Shown: piece after piece, positions 26,435 through 33,322 of the stretch | How positions within the stretch are numbered: position 1 is the first letter of the stretch | Layout of the letters: every line of letters begins with the position of its first letter | Assembly (NCBI RefSeq): GCF_900156575.1 | Contig: NZ_FTNY01000004.1 | Span: forward strand, 682,001 to 746,000 | Reading direction: 5' to 3' | DNA: 64,000 bases | Origin: Chryseobacterium shigense | GTDB taxonomy: Bacteria; Bacteroidota; Bacteroidia; Flavobacteriales; Weeksellaceae | The notes under the pieces: generated by a model | The model's input: the letters and a program-made list of their open reading frames with translations, nothing else | Databases searched by the model: none | What the model was told of the DNA's origin: nothing | Made by a program: the position numbers and the translations under genes

Positions 26435-27190
26435 ATGAAAGACCTGGTCTCCATCATCACTCCCTGTTATAATTCTGCTGAATTCATCGAAGAAACGATA
26501 CAATCTGTTCTGAACCAAACCTATGAAAACTGGGAATGGCTGATCACTGATGATCTTTCCAAAGACCATACAGTGGACATCATAAGAAAATACAACGACC
26601 CCCGAATAAAGCTACACGTTCTTGAAAAAAACGGTGGTGCCGGAAATGCAAGGAATAACAGCCTTGAAAGAGCATCAGGACGATACATCGCGTTTCTTGA
26701 TTCTGATGATTTCTGGTATCCTGAATATCTGGAAACCATGACAGATTATATGAAGGAAAATAATGCAGAACTGGTTTATTGTAATTATTCAAGATGTAAT
26801 GAGCAGTTGCAGCCTGTTTTAAAGGACTTCCTTGCAGACAAAGTGGTGACCTTCTCCAATCTTCTGAAGACCTGCAGACTGGCCCCGGTATCTACGATGT
26901 ATGACACTAAAAGAGTCGGGAAATTTTTATTCCCCGTAAAAAGCAAGCGTGAAGACCATGTGATGTGGCTGAACCTCTTAAAAGTAATTCCTGAAGGAAT
27001 GCCTATTAATAAAACCCTGGCTAAATACAGGATGCGGGAAAACAGTGTCTCCCGAAAGAAAAAAAATATCATCAAAGATCAATATCTTGTATATAAAGAT
27101 TTTATGGGATTTTCCACTGTAAAATCTCTTTATTATACGGCCAACTGGGCAATGAATGGATTTCTAAAATATTCTAAAATATTCAATTAA
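26435..27190 (+). CDS. Glycosyltransferase family 2
   Basis: 251 residues with a GT-A fold: LVSIITPCYNSAEFIEETI at the N-terminus, then NQTYENWEWLITDD, the DxD-type motif FLDSDDFWYPEY and a late SKREDHVMWL acceptor-side motif. It has no membrane segment. It follows the acyltransferase by 23 bp and shares one base (TAATG) with the next gene. The acceptor is not predictable; a surface polysaccharide or LPS is likely. Confidence 0.92.
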   Translation: MKDLVSIITPCYNSAEFIEETIQSVLNQTYENWEWLITDDLSKDHTVDIIRKYNDPRIKLHVLEKNGGAGNARNNSLERASGRYIAFLDSDDFWYPEYLETMTDYMKENNAELVYCNYSRCNEQLQPVLKDFLADKVVTFSNLLKTCRLAPVSTMYDTKRVGKFLFPVKSKREDHVMWLNLLKVIPEGMPINKTLAKYRMRENSVSRKKKNIIKDQYLVYKDFMGFSTVKSLYYTANWAMNGFLKYSKIFN

Positions 27191-27816
27191 TGGAGTACTC
27201 AAAAGAGTTTAAAGCAGCATTGAGTGCTTTTTCCAATGTAGAAAAAGACCGTCTTATTTTCAGACTCCTGAAAAAGGATAAGCTTTTGTCTAAAAAACTG
27301 TATTTTGAACTGATCGATCAGGAAACGACCGATGATAAACGAAATGCAATGGAAGAGAATGTGGCAGAACAGGTTGTTCTGGCGTCAAAATATGTGGGAA
27401 ATGCAAAATATTTCCTGACCGTTATCCGAAAACTAAGTGCGGAAATTACAGAACACATTAAAATAACAACGGATAAGTTTGGAGAGGTTTCGCTGAATCT
27501 TTTGCTGGTGAACAGAATTTTAGATTCTAACAGTGACTTCAGCAGACAGCGATTTGATAATGTTTATAAACTGTATATCTATATCATCAATAAAATATTC
27601 AGAGCACTGGTATTAACTAAAAAGCTTGACGAGGATTACTGGATGGAAATTGATGAACTTTTAAGAGAAACCCAAACCAAAATTTCCGAAAATCACTATC
27701 TGCAAAAGCTGTGCATCAACAATGGTCTGGATCTCAACTGGTTTGAATCTGAAAACATTCCCGATGACATAGATCAGATTATGAAAGACACAAAAAGTCA
27801 GGGATTTTTAAGATAA
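27190..27816 (+). CDS. Hypothetical helical protein, 208 aa
   Basis: I do not recognise this family. The ATG at 27190 overlaps the stop of the glycosyltransferase by one base (TAATG), so translation is coupled. The product is soluble and almost wholly helical, with a charged start (FKAALSAFSNVEKDRLIFRLLKKDKLLSKK) and an even spacing of Leu/Ile. There is no signal peptide. It overlaps tail to tail with kdtA by 9 bp. Confidence 0.75.
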   Translation: MEYSKEFKAALSAFSNVEKDRLIFRLLKKDKLLSKKLYFELIDQETTDDKRNAMEENVAEQVVLASKYVGNAKYFLTVIRKLSAEITEHIKITTDKFGEVSLNLLLVNRILDSNSDFSRQRFDNVYKLYIYIINKIFRALVLTKKLDEDYWMEIDELLRETQTKISENHYLQKLCINNGLDLNWFESENIPDDIDQIMKDTKSQGFLR

Positions 27817-29040
27817 AATTTTCTGAATGATCAGATGGGTAGCATTGGGTTTTTCGTCAACAAATTTCCCTGCACTATTGGACATTTCTTTTAGCTCTTT
27901 CTGATGATCAAGAAGAAACAAAACGAAATCTGCTGCTGCATATTCTTCGGTAAAGGATTTGCCTCCATTGGCCGCAATCAGGTCATCCGCCTCAGGATTT
28001 TTTCTGTAATGATTTCCAAAGATCACCGGCACACTGAATGTTGCCGCCTCCAGGATATTGTGTAATCCTGCATCGTGGAAACCTCCGCCTACAATGGCTA
28101 TATCTGCATAAGAATAAAGCTTTGAAAGTAAGCCGATGCTGTCGATGATCAAAAATTGAGCACTAAGATTCCGGGGCTGTTTATTTTTAATTTCACTGTA
28201 TAATAAAGCATCAGGGAAAATCTGTTTCAGGTGCGCTACTCTTTTCAGATCATGGGGAGCCATAATGATCTTTACTGCTCTACTCTTCTGTGCAATCACT
28301 GTTGCCATCTTTTCCTCTGCCTGCCATGAGCTGCCAAAAACAATCGTTTGATGATTTCCCTTAAACTCTGCAATATATTCCACATGATTATCACGTGATC
28401 TCAGTTGTTTTACTCTGTCAAATCTTGTATCTCCTGTGACTGAAGAATGACTCAGGCCCACACTTTTAGCCAAGACAAAAGAAAATTCTGTCTGGTGAAA
28501 AAACCAGTCTACATTTTTTTTAAGCTTTTTGACAAACCATTTTCCATAAGAGGTAAAGAAGGCTTGCCTTTCGTAGAACAAAGCAGAAATGACATAGATT
28601 TTAGCACCATTATTTTTAAGCGCAGCCAGAAGATGATACCAGTAATCGTACTTAACGGTAAAAAATAATTCGGTATTAAAATGAGAAATAAACTCTTTTA
28701 CGGTATTTTTTTTATCAAAAGGAAGGTAGCACATCACATCAGCAAGATGTTTCTTTTTAATCACATTTTCATAACCTGATGGAGAGAAGAAAGTCACCAG
28801 AATCTTATGATCCGGATATTTTTCTTTAAGTTTTTCTAAAACCGGAAGGCCTTGCTCATATTCACCCAGGCTGGCCGCATGCATCCAGATCACCTTATCA
28901 GATGGCAAAAACACAGCTTTCACTTTATCTAAAGACTGTTTTCTTCCTTCAACTCCTTTTTTAGTTTTATCATTAAACAAGGAAAAGGCTTTCATTCCGA
29001 AAATGAGAAGGCTGATCAATAGGTTGTATAGGAAGGACAT
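27808..29040 (-). CDS. kdtA: 3-deoxy-D-manno-octulosonic acid transferase (Kdo transferase)
   Basis: A 410-residue GT30 enzyme. An N-terminal hydrophobic anchor (residues 1-20) is followed by the family sequence WMHAASLGEYEQGLPVLEKL, HQTEFSFVLAKSVGL, TGDTRFDRV, FGSSWQAEE, PHDL and GGGFHDAGLHNILEA. It adds Kdo to lipid A and so starts the LPS core. It is the last gene of the five-gene unit and comes 5 bp after the cupin. Its 3' end overlaps the neighbouring convergent gene by 9 bp. Confidence 0.95.
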   Translation of the reverse strand: MSFLYNLLISLLIFGMKAFSLFNDKTKKGVEGRKQSLDKVKAVFLPSDKVIWMHAASLGEYEQGLPVLEKLKEKYPDHKILVTFFSPSGYENVIKKKHLADVMCYLPFDKKNTVKEFISHFNTELFFTVKYDYWYHLLAALKNNGAKIYVISALFYERQAFFTSYGKWFVKKLKKNVDWFFHQTEFSFVLAKSVGLSHSSVTGDTRFDRVKQLRSRDNHVEYIAEFKGNHQTIVFGSSWQAEEKMATVIAQKSRAVKIIMAPHDLKRVAHLKQIFPDALLYSEIKNKQPRNLSAQFLIIDSIGLLSKLYSYADIAIVGGGFHDAGLHNILEAATFSVPVIFGNHYRKNPEADDLIAANGGKSFTEEYAAADFVLFLLDHQKELKEMSNSAGKFVDEKPNATHLIIQKILS

Positions 29041-29045
29041 CTTAA

Positions 29046-29390
29046 TTATTTTTCAATTTCAATTCGATCATTATGGGTAGAGGGGCTGGAAATGACAAGA
29101 AATTCCACTACATCCTGAGATTCATTGGCAATATAATGTTTTAACTGAGGCTGAACGGAAATGCTTTCTCCTGCCTTTACTGAAAACTTTTCATCGTTAA
29201 TATAAAATACAGCTTCTCCTCTTAAAATAGAGAATACCTGTTCTGCAGCTTCATGGAAATGAAGTTTTTCAGCCGCTCCTGCGGGCATTTTTTCCTGTTT
29301 CACAGAAAGATGGGCGGAATCATTCAAGATCCAACTGTCACAGCCGTCTCCCCAGCTATAATGCTTTGAATTCTCTTTGGAATGTATCAT
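29046..29390 (-). CDS. Cupin domain protein
   Basis: A 114-residue single cupin with the motif HFHEAAEQVFSILRGEAVFYI and a second LKHYIANES; metal-binding His residues are present. The substrate is unknown. Its ATG overlaps the stop of the DUF1648 gene by 4 bp (ATGA type), so translation is coupled, and kdtA follows after 5 bp. Confidence 0.88.
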   Translation of the reverse strand: MIHSKENSKHYSWGDGCDSWILNDSAHLSVKQEKMPAGAAEKLHFHEAAEQVFSILRGEAVFYINDEKFSVKAGESISVQPQLKHYIANESQDVVEFLVISSPSTHNDRIEIEK

Positions 29391-29854
29391 TTGAATATCG
29401 CTACAAAAATAAAAACAACAATCAGGCTTCCAATCACCGATAAAATAGCCGTCGGTAAAGGAATTTTAGGCTTAACACTTTCATCAGAGGAATATCTGAA
29501 CGCATAATCCTGACCATTCATAAAAATAAGGATAATCAGTGTAAATAACCATCTCAGAAATGTATTCATGATCAAGAACTGGGTGTCTCTGTTTTGGTCT
29601 GTGATCTCTACAGGAAAGTTAGCCGTTTCAGGATGTTTCAATGAGTAGATAAACAAAAAATATAAAGCAGTTCCCAGAAGTGGAGTCAAAAAAGAATATT
29701 TTTTGCTTCCAAAGTTGTCTGCTTTTCCATCAAAATCGAAATGTACAGGAATTCTTTCAGGAAGGGTTTTGTAATGTTTCAGCGTAAACCACCAAAAAAA
29801 AACCAATAATCCGAAATTAAAAATATCAAAAATTGTAAAAATAATATTCTCCAT
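29387..29854 (-). CDS. DUF1648 family membrane protein
   Basis: 155 residues with an N-terminal membrane helix, then the DUF1648 core LPERIPVHFDFDGKADNFGSK and three further hydrophobic segments. DUF1648 proteins occur in SdpI-like and related membrane proteins; the role here is unknown. It has a 17-bp gap from the NlpC/P60 gene and a 4-bp overlap with the cupin gene. Confidence 0.88.
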   Translation of the reverse strand: MENIIFTIFDIFNFGLLVFFWWFTLKHYKTLPERIPVHFDFDGKADNFGSKKYSFLTPLLGTALYFLFIYSLKHPETANFPVEITDQNRDTQFLIMNTFLRWLFTLIILIFMNGQDYAFRYSSDESVKPKIPLPTAILSVIGSLIVVFIFVAIFK

Positions 29855-29871
29855 TCCGACTGTATTTTAGG

Positions 29872-30588
29872 CTAGAGTAAGTTTTTGATCACTCTCAGTT
29901 TATGGGTATGCTTGTTCATTTCTTTATTAAAAATTCCGGTGGAATCAAGAATATCGATTCTCACTTTTCCTGAGGCGTGAATAATCCTTTGGTTATCCAG
30001 CATGATTCCCACGTGAATAATTTTCCCTTCAGGATTTTCAAAGAATGCTAAATCTCCGGGCTGACTCTCTTCAACAAAGGTTAAGGGAACGCCAATTTCT
30101 GCCTGCTGGTAGGTATCTCTGGGTAATTTTATATCATGAATTTTGTAGACCAGCTGTGTGAAACCTGAGCAATCTATTGCAAAAAAGCTTTTGCCACCCC
30201 ACAGATAAGGTACATTAAGGAATTCTTTCGCCGCTAAAGCAATGCTTTCACGAAGATCATGACTTCTTTTCGAGGCAACTACCGGAAACTCTACTTCAGA
30301 GCCCATTGAAAGAAGCGTTTTTCCATCTTTCATCAATACTGAAGAAAAATCTTCAGTCACCACAGTTACTTTTCTTTTAGCCAGATCTTCCTCTGTTACC
30401 AGTCTTAGCTGTTTGGTATCTATCCACCCTTCATATCCATCATAATGCATTTTTATTTTGGTCCAGTTTTTATTCACTTCCAAAATATCTGCACTTTCGC
30501 CAAACAACATTTCCGTAACAATTTCCGCCTTGTCAGAATTTTCTGCGCGGACTGGTGCTACTGTAACGTTACAAATTCCTTTATTCAT
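29872..30588 (-). CDS. C40 (NlpC/P60) family peptidase with SH3 domain
   Basis: 238 residues. Residues 1-70 form a bacterial SH3 domain (PVRAENSDKAEIVTEMLFGE, YEGWID); a second SH3-like segment follows, then the NlpC/P60 domain at about 115-238 with catalytic Cys 140 (DCSGFTQLVY), His 192 (IIHVGIML) and His 204. Such enzymes cleave gamma-D-Glu/meso-diaminopimelate bonds in peptidoglycan fragments. No signal peptide is visible, so a role in recycling imported muropeptides in the cytoplasm is a fair inference. Confidence 0.92.
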   Translation of the reverse strand: MNKGICNVTVAPVRAENSDKAEIVTEMLFGESADILEVNKNWTKIKMHYDGYEGWIDTKQLRLVTEEDLAKRKVTVVTEDFSSVLMKDGKTLLSMGSEVEFPVVASKRSHDLRESIALAAKEFLNVPYLWGGKSFFAIDCSGFTQLVYKIHDIKLPRDTYQQAEIGVPLTFVEESQPGDLAFFENPEGKIIHVGIMLDNQRIIHASGKVRIDILDSTGIFNKEMNKHTHKLRVIKNLL

Positions 30589-30667
30589 AATTTTTTAGAT
30601 GATAGATTTCAGACCACCGGTATCAGATGTACCTGCAAACGGTGTCTTTTATCTGTTGTCTCATGTC

Positions 30668-31315
30668 TTATTTCCTTCTCAGAAAATTCACTCCGTCACG
30701 CAAAGGTAAAATAAGATTTTCAAAATCATCGTCTTTTGCGATCAAATCATTCAGTTCCTGAATCACCTGTGTCGATTTCTGTTTTGGATTTTCTTCCAGT
30801 ATTTTCCCGTACCATAAAACATTATCAAAAAGAACCACCGAACCTGATTGTGTTCTGGGCTTGATCAGTCTGAAATATTCAGCATAATTTTCTTTGTCGG
30901 CATCGATAAAAACAAGATCAAAAATCTGATCAGTTTCTTTTAAAAATTCCTTGGCATCCTGAAGTTTAAAATCAATCTGTGCGGCATATTCACTTTCTTC
31001 AAAATATTTTTTCGGCAGGTAAGCGAGATCTTCATTGACATCCAGTGTGGTTATTTTACCGTCTTTAGCCAGTCCCGATGTCAGGCAAAGTGTGGCATAT
31101 CCTGTAAAAGTTCCTATCTCCAGCACATTTTTAGGCTGCAACATTTGTGAAACAATGGTGAGAAGCCTGCCTTGCTGATATCCGGATATCATGTGCGGTT
31201 GTGTGGTTTTCTGATAGGTCTCTCTTCTTAGTTTTTTTAAAATTTCAGGTTCTGAGGAAGCGTGGGTTTCCAGATACCTGTCCATTTCAGGATTTTTTTC
31301 TTCAAAAAAGCTCAT
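30668..31315 (-). CDS. O-methyltransferase (class I SAM-dependent)
   Basis: 215 residues of the catechol-O-methyltransferase-like family. Motif I is VLEIGTFTGYATLCL, the metal-binding Asp lies in FIDADKENYAEYF, and VVLFDNVLWYGKI is the Asp-Asn metal motif. The substrate is unknown. It starts the minus-strand unit that continues through the NlpC/P60, DUF1648, cupin and kdtA genes, with a 79-bp gap to the next gene. A -7 box TAAATTTG lies at 31332-31339. Confidence 0.9.
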   Translation of the reverse strand: MSFFEEKNPEMDRYLETHASSEPEILKKLRRETYQKTTQPHMISGYQQGRLLTIVSQMLQPKNVLEIGTFTGYATLCLTSGLAKDGKITTLDVNEDLAYLPKKYFEESEYAAQIDFKLQDAKEFLKETDQIFDLVFIDADKENYAEYFRLIKPRTQSGSVVLFDNVLWYGKILEENPKQKSTQVIQELNDLIAKDDDFENLILPLRDGVNFLRRK

Positions 31316-31630
31316 ACAATTTTAATTTAAACAAATTTAATCATTTTAATATTCGGATCACGTGCAAAATGGATGAAGCAGAACAAGTTTATTATCTCAT
31401 ATAAAAAAAATATTATCCTATTTTTAAAAAGGAAACAAAGCTGGAATCAATTGTGTTGATTCTGATGAAAGCAATGTATAGATCCTGATAAAAAAATTCA
31501 CGCAGATTAATCCGATGATCGCCATTCTTATTTTTGTTAATCTGCTTTATCCATATCATCTGTGATGAACAATAAAAGAAAAAGGAAAGAATTACTTTCC
31601 CTCCTTTTTCCTATCTATCTGCGGCTCCTT
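31316..31630. other. Gap with an inverted repeat and no gene
   Basis: 315 bp. It contains a -7-like site for the methyltransferase (minus TAAATTTG, 31332-31339). An inverted repeat GCAGATTAA/TTAATCTGC lies at 31502-31510 and 31537-31545, typical of degenerate intergenic repeats in flavobacteria. A small hairpin at 31584-31600 could stop the bacteriocin-like gene. Confidence 0.4.
31584..31600 (-). terminator. Weak terminator after the bacteriocin-like gene
   Basis: A 6-bp stem GGAAAG/CTTTCC with a 5-nt loop. The minus strand continues into TTTTTCTTTTATT, about 30 bp past the stop of the peptide gene. Confidence 0.5.
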
Positions 31631-31783
31631 TTATAAGGCTATACAGTACTCACCTGGTGTTCCGCATACCCAACCCGGACAACAGTCTCTGGTTACACGA
31701 CAAATGATCTGTGGATTACAATTACTAACAGCCCCCTGTACGTTTTTCATTTGTCCTCTTGAAAGTTTTTTTAAATTTTTCAT
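31631..31783 (-). CDS. Short Cys-rich bacteriocin-like peptide, 50 aa
   Basis: A 50-residue ORF: leader MKNLKKLSRGQMKNVQGA, followed by a core with six Cys (positions 22, 28, 34, 35, 40 and 47) and a Pro/Gly-rich segment RDCCPGWVCGTPGE. The leader has the LKKLxRxQxKxxxG(G/A) pattern of the bacteriocin-like peptides typical of Chryseobacterium, where export relies on a double-glycine (here GA) cleavage. The gene lies on the minus strand with a weak hairpin terminator. No peptidase-ABC transporter gene is close by. Activity is inferred only. Confidence 0.72.
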   Translation of the reverse strand: MKNLKKLSRGQMKNVQGAVSNCNPQIICRVTRDCCPGWVCGTPGEYCIAL

Positions 31784-31910
31784 ATTTTTTAGTTTAGTAT
31801 TAATTTCCTACTCTTTAAGATTTTCGGAGACCTCTGTATTTTATTTCTCTATATTGAGATTTAAATATAAACATTCTTTTAAAATAAAGAATAGAATTAA
31901 TAAAAAACTA

Positions 31911-32057
31911 CTACGTATTCAATGTATCATACGGTATTGAAATTTCAATCTCTTCCTTAGCTTGCATCTTTCTTCTGTTGATGAATAAATTACTGGCAGT
32001 TGAATGAATCACGCATGAACATTGACCTTTTTCCTGATAACGGAAAATATTAATCAT
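31911..32057 (-). CDS. Candidate small ORF, 48 aa
   Basis: An ATG at 32057 opens a 48-residue frame beginning MINIFRYQEKGQCSCVIHST, continuing through NLFINRRKMQ and ending PYDTLNT. It has two Cys in CSC and a basic-then-acidic end. I recognise no family and there is no promoter match. The composition looks more protein-like than the surrounding frames, and it sits upstream of and on the same strand as the bacteriocin-like peptide gene, so a leader or partner role is possible. It may equally be chance. Confidence 0.3.
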   Translation of the reverse strand: MINIFRYQEKGQCSCVIHSTASNLFINRRKMQAKEEIEISIPYDTLNT

Positions 32058-32075
32058 CTATCCACTTTCATTATT

Positions 32076-32117
32076 CCGGGAAAACCACGATATAAAATAC
32101 CGGGAAAATACGGATAT
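32076..32117. promoter_or_regulatory. Two imperfect 18-bp direct repeats
   Basis: CCGGGAAAACCACGATAT (32076-32093) and CCGGGAAAATACGGATAT (32100-32117) differ at three positions and start 24 bp apart. The second ends just before a promoter-like pair (TTG at 32120-32122, TACATTTG at 32138-32145). The arrangement suggests a dimeric activator site. Confidence 0.4.
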
Positions 32118-32119
32118 GT

Positions 32120-32145
32120 TTGTATTGAACATAGTGATACATTTG
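32120..32145 (+). promoter_or_regulatory. Promoter-like pair for the 32.2-kb transcript
   Basis: TTG (32120-32122) and TACATTTG (32138-32145) are separated by 15 bp, slightly shorter than the usual 17-23 bp spacing. Confidence 0.4.
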
Positions 32146-32183
32146 CAAAGAACAAGGGGTAAAAACACTAAGAAAAAAAGAAA

Positions 32184-32339
32184 ATGAATGCAGGGGGAAA
32201 ACTAAATAACACAGAGAATCAGAAGACCGCAGGGCCGAAAGGCAAGGCGGATTCTTCGTGTAAGAAAACTAAGACCGAAATATCCAACTCATTTTTTCAA
32301 CGAATTATTTCATTATTGAAAAAAGAAGAATTAATTTGA
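32184..32339 (+). CDS. Candidate small ORF, 51 aa, overlapping a possible structured RNA
   Basis: An ATG at 32184 opens a 51-residue frame (MNAGGKLNNTENQKTAGPKG, ending SLLKKEELI). It is Lys/Asn-rich, with no family recognised. The same DNA folds into a long hairpin with a GNRA loop (32210-32260), so it may be a non-coding RNA instead of, or as well as, a short message. It stands between a promoter-like pair and a strong terminator. Confidence 0.35.
   Translation: MNAGGKLNNTENQKTAGPKGKADSSCKKTKTEISNSFFQRIISLLKKEELI
32210..32260 (+). ncRNA. Candidate small RNA hairpin with GAAA tetraloop
   Basis: The outer stem CACAGAGAATC/GATTCTTCGTG pairs over 11 positions with a single mismatch and one G-T. 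An inner CGC/GCG helix follows, and the GCC-GAAA-GGC tip is a GNRA tetraloop. Together with the promoter-like site at 32120-32145 and the 16-bp terminator at 32345-32380 it would give a ~230-nt transcript. I do not recognise a known RNA family. Confidence 0.35.
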
Positions 32340-32344
32340 TTAAA

Positions 32345-32380
32345 AAAAATAAATCCCGAATCGCTTCGGGATTTATTTTT
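32345..32380. terminator. Bidirectional terminator between the 32.2-kb transcript and ompA-like gene
   Basis: A perfect 16-bp stem AAAAATAAATCCCGAA/TTCGGGATTTATTTTT with a 4-nt loop and T runs on both strands. It lies 19 bp past the stop of the minus-strand ompA-like gene and also ends the plus-strand transcript. Confidence 0.9.
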
Positions 32381-32398
32381 ATCGTTGTCAGGCTCTCA

Positions 32399-33232
32399 TT
32401 ATTTTTTAGGAGCAATATCCATCAGTTTCATGAATTCATCAAGCTTAGGCATAATGATGATCTCCGTTCTTCTGTTTTCCGCTCTTCCTGAAACACTCAT
32501 ATTGGTTGCTTTAGGATTGTATTCTGAACGTCCTCCAGCTGTAATTCTTGCCGGATCTACCCCAAATTGAGTTTGCAGCACTTTCGCAATGGAAGTTCCT
32601 CTCAATGCAGAAAGATCCCAGTTGTCTCTTGGCAGATTTGGAGAGCTTAAAGGTGCATTATCCGTATTCCCTTCAATCAGTACAGAATATTTATCATAAT
32701 CATTGATTACTTTAGCTACTTTTCCTAATACTTCCTGAGCAGCAGGCAGTACATTGTAATCTCCTGTCTTGTATAACATTTTATCTGAAAGTGAAATCAT
32801 AACCACTCCTTTCAGTACTTTTACCTGTACATCATCATCGGTTACGTTATCCAACGATCTTTTCAGCTTATTAGATAATGCCATGTTCAGACTGTCATTT
32901 TTAGCATTGTTTGAAATCAGCTGTTTGATATATGAATTCGAAGCATTGATCTCTCCCACCAATTTATCAATATTCGCTGAACTTTTACCCGTATTGGAAA
33001 GACAGGCATCCAAGGATGATTTCAAAGCATCATGCTGGCTTTTTAAAAGATTATTCTCTCCTGACAATGCAGAATTCTGAGATTTTAAATCCTGGATCTC
33101 TCTTTGTCTTTCTCCAATATTTTCAATACACTGCTTATAGTTTGAGCTTAAAGCGTCATATTGTTTTTTGCTGACACACGAGGTCAGTCCCAACGCCATT
33201 GCAGAAACTCCTAAAATTTTAATAATCTTCAT
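32399..33232 (-). CDS. OmpA family lipoprotein
   Basis: A 277-residue protein starting MKIIKILGVSAMALGLTSC, a lipoprotein signal with Cys 19. A coiled-coil section (about 25-110) with QKQYDALS/NYKQCIENIGE-type heptads is followed by the OmpA C-terminal domain (about 145-265): VVMISLSDKMLY, LIEGNTDNAPL, LRGTSIAKVLQ, ITAGGRSEYNP and RAENRRTEIIIMP. The domain binds peptidoglycan and anchors the outer membrane. A -7-like site lies at 33255-33262. Confidence 0.93.
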   Translation of the reverse strand: MKIIKILGVSAMALGLTSCVSKKQYDALSSNYKQCIENIGERQREIQDLKSQNSALSGENNLLKSQHDALKSSLDACLSNTGKSSANIDKLVGEINASNSYIKQLISNNAKNDSLNMALSNKLKRSLDNVTDDDVQVKVLKGVVMISLSDKMLYKTGDYNVLPAAQEVLGKVAKVINDYDKYSVLIEGNTDNAPLSSPNLPRDNWDLSALRGTSIAKVLQTQFGVDPARITAGGRSEYNPKATNMSVSGRAENRRTEIIIMPKLDEFMKLMDIAPKK

Positions 33233-33268
33233 AAGTAATCATTTTTAGACGAATCAAAGTTAGGAAAA

Positions 33269-33296
33269 TTGAATTGAATTTTATGGATTATCTTTG
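33269..33296 (+). promoter_or_regulatory. Promoter of tilS-dsbD
   Basis: TTG (33269-33271), a 17-bp spacer and TATCTTTG (33289-33296), placed 26 bp before the TTG start codon of tilS. It overlaps the divergent -7-like site of the ompA-like gene (33255-33262). Confidence 0.7.
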
Positions 33297-33322
33297 CATA
33301 AAAGAAATCCTCAGCAGACATT

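Noticed and set aside
31502..31545. Inverted repeat GCAGATTAA as a mobile element end
   Set aside because: No transposase, no target duplication and no second end were seen; it looks like a degenerate intergenic repeat.
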